From JANQKX01 sp039028695 (lineage in GTDB: Bacteria > Pseudomonadota > Alphaproteobacteria > Kiloniellales > Kiloniellaceae), in contig JBCCHN010000020.1 of the NCBI GenBank assembly GCA_039028695.1, positions 1-56,617 on the forward strand: a stretch of 56,617 nt of DNA. The letters run 5' to 3'. This document shows, one piece after another, positions 33,788 to 41,528 of the stretch. Numbering within the stretch: position 1 is the first letter of the stretch; every line of letters begins with the position of its first letter. Under the pieces are notes generated by a model. That model ran no database searches. It was not told the origin of the DNA and saw only the letters and a program-made list of their open reading frames with translations. The position numbers and the translations under genes were made by a program.

Positions 33788-34996
33788 ATGGAAGATCGGT
33801 CGAATATAAGCGGATCGACGAGCCGGCTCCCGGATGAAATCCGGCTAAAGACCGCAACGCTCGAACGCCCAGCGCCCGAGGTGGGGCCGCGGCTGCTGTT
33901 TTTCAGCGGCGGGACGGCCCTAACCGCCATCAGCAGGGGCTTAAAGGCCCATACCCATAACTCAATTCACCTGGTCACGCCGTTTGATTCCGGCGGTTCC
34001 TCCGCCAAGCTGCGTCAGGCATTTAATATGCCGGCCGTGGGCGATTTACGCAGCCGCTTGATGGCCCTTGCCGACGAGAGCCTGTCCGGCCATCCGCAGA
34101 TTTATCGCCTCTTTACCACCCGCTTGCCCCAGGCAGCGAGTCAAGATGATCTGGAACGCGAATTGACCGCCCTGACCCAGGGTCGCCATGCCCTGACCGC
34201 GAACCTATGCGCCCGGGTCCGGGGTATCGTCCTGGCGCATCTAAAGGTCTTCTCACAATCAAAACCTGCGGACTTTGATCTGCGGGGCGCCAGTCTGGGC
34301 AATCTTATTCTGGCGGGCGGATACCTAAGCAACGGTCGACAGCTCGATCCCATCGTCCAGCAGTTCAGCGACCTGGTCCGGGTGCGAGGAACCGTGCGGA
34401 CCGTGGTGACGGACAACCTTCATGTGGCCGCTGACTTGCAAGATGGAACCACCATCGTCGGGCAGCACCGGCTGACCGGTAAGGAGCAGCCGGGCATATC
34501 CAGTCCCATCCGGTCCTTTTATTTAAATGCCGCGCCGAACCACTCAAGACCCGCCACGAGCCGGCTGTCAGACGATCGGATCAAATTAATAACCAGCGCC
34601 GATCTGATCTGCTTTGCCCCGGGAAGCTTTTACTCCAGTCTGATTGCCAATCTCTTGCCCGAGGGTGTTACGGACGCCATCGTCCAAGCTGACTGTCCGA
34701 AGGTCTTTTTGCCCAGCCTCGGGAATGATCCGGAGCAATTCGGAATGTCTTTGGAGGAGAGCGTAACGGTCCTCTTGGACACCTTGCGGTGGGGTGGAGC
34801 CAGCGATATTCCGAAGGCCCGCCTTTTGAACGTTGTATTGCTCGATCATAGCCACGCTCTTGATCCAGGCGGCAACACCGGTGCCGCCCTTCGGCGGAAG
34901 GGTATGCACCTTCATCAGGCAACTTTGGTGCGGCCGGGTGAGCAGGGGCGATATGATCCCGAAAGTGTAGCTTCGGCGCTACTGTCTTTTGTCTGA
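33788..34996 (+). CDS. CofD/YvcK-like phosphotransferase-fold protein
   Basis: The 402-residue protein shows the layout of the CofD/YvcK superfamily. LLFFSGGTALTAISRGLKAH (about residues 36-55) is the nucleotide-binding start, followed by VTPFDSGGSSAKLRQAF and PAVGDLRSRLMALAD. SLGNLILAGGYLSNG and ADLICFAPGSFYSSLIANLL (about 272-291) match the other conserved blocks. CofD makes the F420 phosphodiester; YvcK affects cell shape and carbon use. No other F420 genes are near, so this is probably a CofD-related protein of unknown role. No good ribosome binding site is visible before the ATG. Confidence 0.65.
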   Translation: MEDRSNISGSTSRLPDEIRLKTATLERPAPEVGPRLLFFSGGTALTAISRGLKAHTHNSIHLVTPFDSGGSSAKLRQAFNMPAVGDLRSRLMALADESLSGHPQIYRLFTTRLPQAASQDDLERELTALTQGRHALTANLCARVRGIVLAHLKVFSQSKPADFDLRGASLGNLILAGGYLSNGRQLDPIVQQFSDLVRVRGTVRTVVTDNLHVAADLQDGTTIVGQHRLTGKEQPGISSPIRSFYLNAAPNHSRPATSRLSDDRIKLITSADLICFAPGSFYSSLIANLLPEGVTDAIVQADCPKVFLPSLGNDPEQFGMSLEESVTVLLDTLRWGGASDIPKARLLNVVLLDHSHALDPGGNTGAALRRKGMHLHQATLVRPGEQGRYDPESVASALLSFV

Positions 34997-35015
34997 TGCT
35001 TGTGCCTCTCGTCCC

Positions 35016-35636
35016 TTAGCTTAAGGACTCAATCACCTCGTCGGCGGTTTGGACGCGACAATAGCCGCCGAATGCGCTGAGGGCGGTTTCATGGCGAGCT
35101 TGGGTGTAGGTGGCGCAGCCATCTGAGACACAGACCATGTAATAGCCTTTGTCCGCCCCATCTCGTACCGCCATGTCCACGCACTGATCGGTCAAAAAAC
35201 CCATCACAATCAAGTTTTCTATGCCCAGATTACGAAGCACGTAATCCAGGTTGGTGGAATTGAAGACGCCCGAGGAAGTCTTGGGTAGAACGATATCGTC
35301 CTCTTCGGGCTCGATTCCCGGGATCATCTTGGCCAAGGGTGATCCCTTGGGAACGTGAAGGCCAGACAGCTTGTGATCCAAGCTGCGGTCGCGCCCGTTT
35401 TTGGTCAGGCTCTCGATCACCGTGTAAATAACCTCGATGCCCTTATCGCGGGCGGTGCCGATCAGCTTTTGCATGGTCGGCAAGGCTCGCTTCTCTATAG
35501 CCTCAACATAGGCCGGTGCCTCGGACCTCTTATCGTCATTGAATTCCGACATTTGCGCGTCCACCACCAAAACGGCGGTTCGCTTCGGGTCAAGGCGGCG
35601 GTCGCGCTTGGGATGCTCAATGGTGTTCTGGTCCAT
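35016..35636 (-). CDS. Isochorismatase-family cysteine hydrolase
   Basis: The 206-residue protein is an isochorismatase-like hydrolase. The expected catalytic triad is Asp in AVLVVDAQMSEF (about residue 26), Lys in IVLPKTSSGVFNSTNLDYVL (about 119) and Cys in MGFLTDQCVDMAVRDGADKG (about 152). Relatives include ureidoacrylate, nicotinamide and biuret amidohydrolases; the overall pattern is nearest to RutB-like amidohydrolases, but the substrate is not fixed. It is transcribed opposite to its neighbours and has its own upstream region with inverted repeats. Confidence 0.8.
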   Translation of the reverse strand: MDQNTIEHPKRDRRLDPKRTAVLVVDAQMSEFNDDKRSEAPAYVEAIEKRALPTMQKLIGTARDKGIEVIYTVIESLTKNGRDRSLDHKLSGLHVPKGSPLAKMIPGIEPEEDDIVLPKTSSGVFNSTNLDYVLRNLGIENLIVMGFLTDQCVDMAVRDGADKGYYMVCVSDGCATYTQARHETALSAFGGYCRVQTADEVIESLS

Positions 35637-35677
35637 TATCGGTCGGCCCTTTCCATGGCACGAAGTTTGTACCTGGA

Positions 35678-35717
35678 CCTAATCTTAGTGACTCGGACCG
35701 GGGCCGCCAAGATTAGG
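35678..35717. repeat. Nine-base inverted repeat upstream of the isochorismatase-like gene
   Basis: CCTAATCTT (35678-35686) and AAGATTAGG (35709-35717) are perfect inverted copies 22 bases apart, beginning 42 bases before the minus-strand start codon. A second pair, TGGGAAAA (35767-35774) with TTTTCCCA (35792-35799), lies further upstream. Either could be an operator or a stem-loop. The rest of 35637-35955 shows no gene. Confidence 0.4.
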
Positions 35718-35955
35718 GCCAGGAAAATCATTAGACCGCCAATTGGGGCCTTTCAGGTTTATGGATTGGGAAAAATAAAAATTTTTCGGGATTTTCCCAT
35801 CAAAAATACTAATCGCTCCGGCCAAAGGTAACACTCCGCATCAAATTAGGTTTTTGAGATTTATGATTCCTCAATCCTTTATTGTGTGATTTGAGGTGCG
35901 TATGTTTGGGTGCCTCATTAGGCCGGGTTCAGCTTTGTTGAGCATCTGATCCAGC

Positions 35956-36360
35956 ATGATCGACGGTACCATCTTTTAGGGTTGCTGGCCTGAACATGGC
36001 GCAAAAAAGAGGACTTAAAATCTAGCGATAAGCAAATGAAAAAGCGGCTGGACTGCGAAACGCTCGCCCTGACAGGCACCATGCGCAACAAGGTGGATTT
36101 TTGAATTAATACCGAGCAATTGCTACCCCACTATGGGTATTGCCCCGTGATTGAAGGTATGCATTTTCATGGCATCAAGGTCGACAAGGCGTTTGAATGT
36201 CACGCGACCATCCAATCGAAGAATGGCCGCAGTGCTCAAATCATCACCTCTCAACGGACCCAATGCAACACACTACTGATTATCTATGCCTTCTTTGGCA
36301 AGCTCAAGGACTTCAAAGGAATTGCGATGCGAAGCGTTGAAACCGGCGGAAACTGTAGAA
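35956..36360 (+). pseudogene. Decayed IS5-family transposase remnant
   Basis: Scattered frames in this stretch recall IS5/IS427-type transposases. MIDGTIF at 35956 resembles the motif around the first catalytic Asp (MIDST-V). A later frame reads AISKWKSGWTAK, like AIGRSRGGLTTK. The strongest part is FFGKLKDFKGIAMRS near 36290-36335, like the C-terminal MFGRLKDWRRIAMRY block. Stops and frame changes separate them. I could not identify terminal inverted repeats. It marks an old insertion next to the HpaB-type gene; 36361-36545 holds nothing else that I recognise. Confidence 0.5.
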
Positions 36361-36545
36361 TTTTAATATACGCATTTGATGCTGACATTGACTCATGATG
36401 GAGCGCGGCAGTGGCTAAAGGAACATGCGCCGAAAGGTCTTTTTAGGATGATTGGAATTTTTCTCATTGCTGAGGTGGCTGAGGCGGTTTCTATTGTGTT
36501 GTTGGGCAGGAAAAAAACGGTCTTAGGCATTGGCAGGAGAAAAGA

Positions 36546-38048
36546 ATGATCCGCACAGGGGAGGAATATCGCGACTCAATCCGCGATAACCGCGAAGTTT
36601 ATGTGAACGGGGAAAAAATAAAGGATGTAACCGCGCACCCCCAGTTCAAGCCTTTGGTCGATATTCGGGCACGAATTTTTGATATGCAGCACGAAGAGAC
36701 CACCCGTTCCATCATGACGGTTGAGCGCGACGGGGAGGTTAACGCGATCGGGAGTTCTCTGCCGTATACCCAAGACGATTGGTGGGATAAGAGGCGCGCT
36801 ACCGATTTGGTTATGAACCAGGTAGGCGGTGTGGTAACCCGGGTTGGTGACGAGACCGTGGGCGAAATGTGGTCCCTCTACGACGGTCAAGATGTCTTGA
36901 ACGAGGTGGATCCGCAATTCTCAAAAAATATTGAAAATCATATATTTAGAGTGCTTCACGAGGATCCTTTTCACGTCTCTGCCAACACGGACCCGAAGGG
37001 GGACCGCTCCAAGGCGCCGCAGGATCAAGATCCGGATATGCTGTTGCACGTGGTCAAGGAAACCGACGCCGGATTGGTGGTGCGGGGGGCGAAGTACGAA
37101 ACGGCGGCGGCCTATGCCAACCAAGCCTTTACCAAGCCCACCATCGCCAACTGGGGCAATGCGGAGCTGTCGGACTACGCAGTCGGTTTCATTTGCGATC
37201 TCGGCTCTCCCAATATGAAGTTTATCTGCCGGACCGGTTTTGCGGGACGAGCGCCGGCTGCGGACTATCCCTTGGCCAACAAGTTCGATGAGGTCGATAC
37301 CCTGGTCATTTTCAACAATGTTTTGGTGCCATGGGAAAACGTACTTTTCTACCGCCATACCCGGGCGGCCACCTTTATTCGGGCGACTTTGCATCGATAT
37401 TCCGCCTTTGCCTTTGTCCAAAGGAACCTCAAATTGGCGGACATGATGATTGGCGCGGCGTTGTTCAACGCCCGCCAAACCGGCTTGGAAAAGCAGCAGG
37501 CCGTTCAAGAAAAATTGGCCCAACTGGCTGTTTACCGCGAGGGCATAAATGCTCATTTGACCGCCGCTATCGCCTTAGGGGAAAAAAGCCCGGCCGGTCT
37601 GATGATGCCCAATCCGTCCCTGCTCTACACAGGGCGTGTGCTGGCCTGCTCCCAGCTTCATCAGATGATGCACATCGCCCGCGAACTCTGCGGTGGGCAA
37701 ATCTGCGTGACCCCCGATTCTGCGGCGTTCAACGACCCCGATACAAAGCCTTGGATGGACAAGTACTATACCATCAACGATGAATGGGTCGCGGATGACC
37801 GGCGCAAACTGCTTGCCTTTGCGCGGGACATGTTGAACTCGGACTATGCCGGGCACCGCTTGACCTTTCAACTTTTTGCACAGTCGCCGCCTTTCGCACA
37901 TCTAGGCGCGGTTTACCGGAACTTTAATTGGGATGGCCCCTTGGCATTCGTTAAAGATGCCGCTGGCCTTTCAGACAATGTTCTTGGCGGCAAGGATTTA
38001 CCCCTGGAAGATCAAGCCATTGAAAGCTGGTTTTCCGCCAAGCAATAG
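36546..38048 (+). CDS. HpaB-type flavin-dependent monooxygenase
   Basis: The 500-residue protein belongs to the 4-hydroxyphenylacetate 3-monooxygenase oxygenase family, which uses reduced FAD supplied by a separate reductase. The start RTGEEYRDSIRDNREVYVNGEKIKDV and HPQFKPLV are typical. HVSANTDPKGDRSKAPQDQDPDM, then LVVRGAKYETAAAYANQ, and later ELCGGQICVTPDSAAF, fit the acyl-CoA dehydrogenase-like fold. A CAGGAGA ribosome binding site precedes the ATG. No flavin reductase (HpaC-like) gene and no ring-cleavage genes occur in the window, so the substrate may not be hydroxyphenylacetate. RidA- and DUF1028-type genes follow on the same strand. Confidence 0.82.
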   Translation: MIRTGEEYRDSIRDNREVYVNGEKIKDVTAHPQFKPLVDIRARIFDMQHEETTRSIMTVERDGEVNAIGSSLPYTQDDWWDKRRATDLVMNQVGGVVTRVGDETVGEMWSLYDGQDVLNEVDPQFSKNIENHIFRVLHEDPFHVSANTDPKGDRSKAPQDQDPDMLLHVVKETDAGLVVRGAKYETAAAYANQAFTKPTIANWGNAELSDYAVGFICDLGSPNMKFICRTGFAGRAPAADYPLANKFDEVDTLVIFNNVLVPWENVLFYRHTRAATFIRATLHRYSAFAFVQRNLKLADMMIGAALFNARQTGLEKQQAVQEKLAQLAVYREGINAHLTAAIALGEKSPAGLMMPNPSLLYTGRVLACSQLHQMMHIARELCGGQICVTPDSAAFNDPDTKPWMDKYYTINDEWVADDRRKLLAFARDMLNSDYAGHRLTFQLFAQSPPFAHLGAVYRNFNWDGPLAFVKDAAGLSDNVLGGKDLPLEDQAIESWFSAKQ

Positions 38049-38140
38049 GTAGGTCTATAACAAAATTTCTTCGCGGATCTTTGTAAGATGCCGTAAAGAA
38101 GTGACATCTTAAAATAAGATACTTAGTCGGAGAGACCCTA

Positions 38141-38560
38141 ATGGCGCACACTAGAATCCGCAAATTCAATACTAAGGAAACCTATCCGGAGCAGAAATTG
38201 AACAACGACCTGTCCCAGGGCGTGGTGGCCAAGGGAACAATGGTCTTTTTGCGCGGGCAGGTCTCGCAAGATTTGGACAGCCGGGAAAGCCTGCACCTGT
38301 GCGATGCGGCGCTGCAGACCCGAAAGACCATGGAAAATATCCAGTTGCTGTTGGACGAAGCCGGCAGTTGCATGGACCATGTGTGCCGGATTGTGGTCTA
38401 TTTGACCGATATTCGCTATCGCGAGGCGGTCTATCAGGAAATGGGGGAGTGGCTGAAAGGGGTCTATCCCTGTTCCACCGGCATCGTGGTTCCGGCTCTG
38501 GCCCGCCCTGAGTGGTTGGTGGAAATTGAGGTGACCGCAGTAATACCTGAAGAGGACTAA
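38141..38560 (+). CDS. RidA/YjgF-family protein lacking the usual arginine
   Basis: The 139-residue protein has the Rid fold: GTMVFLRGQVSQDLDSRES, LQTRKTMENIQLLLDEAG and VCRIVVYLTDIRYREAVYQ. It ends LVEIEVTAVIPEED, as usual. RidA enzymes deaminate reactive enamines and imines using an arginine in a PAR(S/T) motif. Here the corresponding position reads YPCSTGIVV, so the arginine appears to be absent. That is a feature of Rid subfamilies whose function is largely unknown. It lies 92 bases after the HpaB-type gene and 13 bases before the DUF1028 gene, so the three probably work together. Confidence 0.82.
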   Translation: MAHTRIRKFNTKETYPEQKLNNDLSQGVVAKGTMVFLRGQVSQDLDSRESLHLCDAALQTRKTMENIQLLLDEAGSCMDHVCRIVVYLTDIRYREAVYQEMGEWLKGVYPCSTGIVVPALARPEWLVEIEVTAVIPEED

Positions 38561-38573
38561 AAGAGGACAAAAA

Positions 38574-39254
38574 ATGACCTTTTCGATTACCGGGCATTGT
38601 CCGGACAGCGGTATGTTCGGTGTCGCCATCACCACGTCGTCGATTTGTGTGGGGAGTCGCTGTCCCTGGGTGCGAGCCGGGGTGGGCGCCGTTGCCACGC
38701 AAAACGTCACTCTGCCGTCGATCGGTCGTATGGTGCTGGATGAGATGGAGCAGGGCCGAAGTGCCGAGGCGGCGGTGCAGGCGGTCATGGCGGGCTTGGA
38801 TCACGCGGACTACCGCCAAGTGACGGTTGTGGATCGCCAGGGGAACACGGCGCTCTTTAGCGGTGCGAAAACCCTGGGCACCAACGGTGATAGCCAGGGG
38901 CGGCACTGTGTTGCCGCGGGCAATCTCTTACGCTCTGCGGCCCTGCCGCAAGCCATGACCGAAAAATTCGAGAGCCTGGCGGGAACCCATCTGGCGGACC
39001 GGCTTTTGCGGTCTCTTGAGGCGGGGCTTTATGAGGCGGGCGGTGAGGAAGGTACCGTCCATTCGGCGGCCCTTTTGGTCGCCAGCGATCAGGAATGGCC
39101 CCTGGTGGATTTGCGGGTGGATTGGCATGAGGAAGATCCGGTTCGAGCCTTGCGCGTCCTTTGGACAGATTATGAGCCGCAAATGAACGATTACATCACC
39201 CGGGCGCTTAATCCGTCGGCCGCGCCCAGCTATGGTGTGCCAGGCGACGAATGA
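38574..39254 (+). CDS. DUF1028-family protein (Ntn-hydrolase-like)
   Basis: The 226-residue protein begins MTFSITGHCPDSGMFGVAIT and continues AVATQNVTLPSIGRMVLDEM, the hallmark of DUF1028. This family has an Ntn-hydrolase-like fold and is often encoded beside amidohydrolases, RidA proteins and amine catabolic genes; its reaction is not established. TVVDRQGNTALFSGAKTLG and HCVAAGNLL are further conserved parts. The gene starts 13 bases after the RidA-family stop. The LuxR-type gene converges on it. Confidence 0.8.
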   Translation: MTFSITGHCPDSGMFGVAITTSSICVGSRCPWVRAGVGAVATQNVTLPSIGRMVLDEMEQGRSAEAAVQAVMAGLDHADYRQVTVVDRQGNTALFSGAKTLGTNGDSQGRHCVAAGNLLRSAALPQAMTEKFESLAGTHLADRLLRSLEAGLYEAGGEEGTVHSAALLVASDQEWPLVDLRVDWHEEDPVRALRVLWTDYEPQMNDYITRALNPSAAPSYGVPGDE

Positions 39255-39290
39255 GAAACCGCTAAAGTATGTCCGGTGAGATGCCAGCTG

Positions 39291-40076
39291 TCAGAGCAAA
39301 GGTAAAAGCAGTCGAAACAGCTCGGACTGTGAGCTGATATTGCATTTTTTGTAAATCTGCTTTCGGAAAACCCGGACCGTGTGCTGGCTGATCCCCAGCT
39401 TTAACCCGATGGAAACCGACGAATGGCCCATGAGAACCAGCAGAGCCACCTCGGCCTGGCGTGGGCTCAGGGAGATATCATGCTCGGACTGCAAAGATTG
39501 AATGAGTTTGATGTGAACCGGTGCTGAGTCCTTTTTTTCGCGGCCCGCGGTCAGATCCTGCCAGTGGGACTCTGCCAGCGCGGTGGCGATCGGGCAAAGG
39601 CTCCGGATTTGACGCATTTCCATCTGGGAGAATCGCCTTTTCGCCTTCCCGTCGCGACTCAGACTGACAACGATGGTCACTCCCTCCTTTGGCCGCGCCA
39701 AAAGGCCCACCTCGTCGATGATTCCCGTAAATTTGTAATAGGAGGTGTAATACTCCGTTCTGAAAAACTGATCCGGCGCGATATCCGAAAGGCGATAAGC
39801 ACCCCGCTGCAAAACTTTGGCGTGCAGAGCGTAAAGGGGGTCGATCTGATAAGCCCCGAGCAAATAGGTATGGTAAATCATACTGTGCGTGGTCTCGTTA
39901 TCGGACCAAAGCAATAGTGCATCGGGCGCCTTGTTCTGAAAGTAGACAATCGCGGTCACACTATTGATGGCAAGGCAGCTTCGGAGCCATTGCAAGTAAG
40001 CGTCCTCGAATGCGGCATCGCCGATGGCGCTGATGGCTTCCGCCAATAAGGATGACGATTCTTCTCGAGACTGCAT
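39291..40076 (-). CDS. LuxR-type transcriptional regulator
   Basis: The C-terminal ~60 residues form a GerE/LuxR helix-turn-helix: LSPRQAEVALLVLMGHSSVS, then LGISQHTVRVFRKQIYKKC. The N-terminal ~180 residues look like a ligand-sensing alpha/beta domain but do not show the residues typical of acyl-homoserine-lactone binding. The start is taken as ATG at 40076, which has a GAGG ribosome binding site five bases upstream on the minus strand. A TTG at 40121 would extend through a repeat that looks like an operator. It diverges from the polyamine-type binding protein gene and converges with the DUF1028 gene, so it may control either set. Confidence 0.82.
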   Translation of the reverse strand: MQSREESSSLLAEAISAIGDAAFEDAYLQWLRSCLAINSVTAIVYFQNKAPDALLLWSDNETTHSMIYHTYLLGAYQIDPLYALHAKVLQRGAYRLSDIAPDQFFRTEYYTSYYKFTGIIDEVGLLARPKEGVTIVVSLSRDGKAKRRFSQMEMRQIRSLCPIATALAESHWQDLTAGREKKDSAPVHIKLIQSLQSEHDISLSPRQAEVALLVLMGHSSVSIGLKLGISQHTVRVFRKQIYKKCNISSQSELFRLLLPLL

Positions 40077-40094
40077 CGATACCTCATGAGGGTC

Positions 40095-40121
40095 ATACCC
40101 CAACTGGGTTATATACCCCAA
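40095..40121. promoter_or_regulatory. Candidate operator between the LuxR-type gene and the transporter
   Basis: An imperfect 18-base dyad (40095-40112, ATACCCCAACTGGGTTAT) lies 19 bases upstream of the regulator start. The nine-base word ATACCCCAA occurs twice, at 40095 and 40113, 18 bases apart. Such spacing fits binding of a LuxR-type dimer. A TTGACA at 40175-40180 may be part of a promoter for the rightward transporter genes. Confidence 0.4.
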
Positions 40122-40365
40122 GCAACCAATGAATTTATATTATGCGCGCTATATTGAGGTATGTTCCAATTGATTTGACAAGGATTTTGTGTGTTGGAGA
40201 GTCTCGGAAGCCTCTTGACGGTTTGCCGGCGGGACAGGCGTACTGGAATGGGCCAATAAGGGATAAGGCGGCGAAAAGAGCGGAGAGGAACCAAGCTTCC
40301 GTCGCATTGATCCCATTGCAAAAACCCGATTGCAAAGACCCCTTTGCAAAAACAAGGAGGAAGAT

Positions 40366-41409
40366 ATGAAAAAATTCTCTCAATGGCTGGCCGGCGGCGT
40401 TTGCGCCGTTGCCTTGCTGGCCTCTGCGACTGCTGCGCAGGCGGAAGGCAAGTTGGCGGTCTATCACTGGTTTGAGTACATTCCCCAAGAGCTATTGGAC
40501 AAGTTCGCCGCTGAATATGATGTGGAAGTGGTCATGGACACCTATGACTCAAACGAATCCATGCTGGCGAACCTCAAAGGGGGCCGATTGGGCAGCTATG
40601 ACGTGGCCGTTCCCGGCGACTACATGGTGGCCATTATGGGTCAGGAAGGTATGCTGGATACCTTCGAGTCATCTGAGCTCAGCAACTTCGGAAATATCCT
40701 GCCGCAATGGATGGACGTGGATTTTGACCCAGGCCGCAAGAGCTCTATCCCCTATCAATGGGGCTCTACCAGCTTTTCCGTCAGCAGCTCCGCCTATAAC
40801 GGTGATATCAACACGCTGGAAATGCTGTTCAATCCGCCTGAGGAGTTAAAGGGACGGATCAATATTCTGGATAGTCAGGGCGAGGTCCTAGCTTTGGCGT
40901 CCTTGTACCTGGGCATTCCCCAATGCACATCGGATAAGGAGCAGCTAAAAGCTCTGAATAGCTTGCTCCTTGAAGCCAAGCCTCATTGGGCCTCTATCAG
41001 CTCGGACATTGCTAAGGACGCGCTGGTTTCCGGCGATGTGGATGCGGGCATGATTTGGAATGGCTTCTCGGCTAAGGCCCGCGCCGAGGGTGCGGATGTC
41101 GTCTATTCCTACCCGAAAGAAGGCTTTGTTGTCTGGATGGACAATGTGGTCCTGTTGAAGGATGCGCCGAACCGGGATAACGCAATCAAGTTCATGAACT
41201 TCTTGCTGGAACCTGAGAATGCTGCCGCGGTCACTAATTTCGCGCAGTACACCGCTGGGGTCGACGGGGTCACGCCTTTCCTCGACGCAGAACTCGCAAC
41301 CATGCCTGAGGCCAACCCGCCGGAGGGTCAGATTGGTGTCTTCGTTCAGGCGTGCCCGGAAGAAGTTCAAACGGTGTACGATCAGATTTGGACCAACGTG
41401 AAAAAGTAA
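40366..41409 (+). CDS. Polyamine-type ABC transporter substrate-binding protein (PotD/PotF-like)
   Basis: This periplasmic protein captures a polyamine or related amine for import. The ATG at 40366 lies six bases after AAGGAGG and gives a Sec signal peptide ending ASATAAQA (about residue 25). The mature start GKLAVYHWFEYIPQELLDKFAAEYDVEV is the PotD/PotF family opening. DTYDSNESMLANLKGG and YDVAVPGDYMVAIM follow. VVWMDNVVLLKDAPNRDNAIKF is the later conserved part with ligand-contacting aspartate. Length 347 residues is typical. The permease and ATPase genes lie downstream, separated by an aminotransferase gene and a strong hairpin. Confidence 0.9.
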   Translation: MKKFSQWLAGGVCAVALLASATAAQAEGKLAVYHWFEYIPQELLDKFAAEYDVEVVMDTYDSNESMLANLKGGRLGSYDVAVPGDYMVAIMGQEGMLDTFESSELSNFGNILPQWMDVDFDPGRKSSIPYQWGSTSFSVSSSAYNGDINTLEMLFNPPEELKGRINILDSQGEVLALASLYLGIPQCTSDKEQLKALNSLLLEAKPHWASISSDIAKDALVSGDVDAGMIWNGFSAKARAEGADVVYSYPKEGFVVWMDNVVLLKDAPNRDNAIKFMNFLLEPENAAAVTNFAQYTAGVDGVTPFLDAELATMPEANPPEGQIGVFVQACPEEVQTVYDQIWTNVKK

Positions 41410-41453
41410 CCTGAGTCCTTCAGGTTTCGCAGGTCTTTTAGCAGATCAGCTTT

Positions 41454-41487
41454 GGCGCCATCCGCTCATTGGTGGGTGGATGGCGCC
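41454..41487 (+). terminator. Strong stem-loop after the binding-protein gene
   Basis: A perfect ten-base-pair stem, GGCGCCATCC (41454-41463) with GGATGGCGCC (41478-41487), has a 14-base loop. No T run follows, so it may be an mRNA-stabilising or attenuating stem rather than a simple terminator. Such stems are common between a highly expressed binding protein and the rest of its operon. A smaller dyad, ACCTGA/TCAGGT (41409-41425), lies just after the stop codon. Confidence 0.55.
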
Positions 41488-41528
41488 TCCCCGCGCAGTC
41501 GCAAGCACATCGATGAGAAGGGCCGGTT

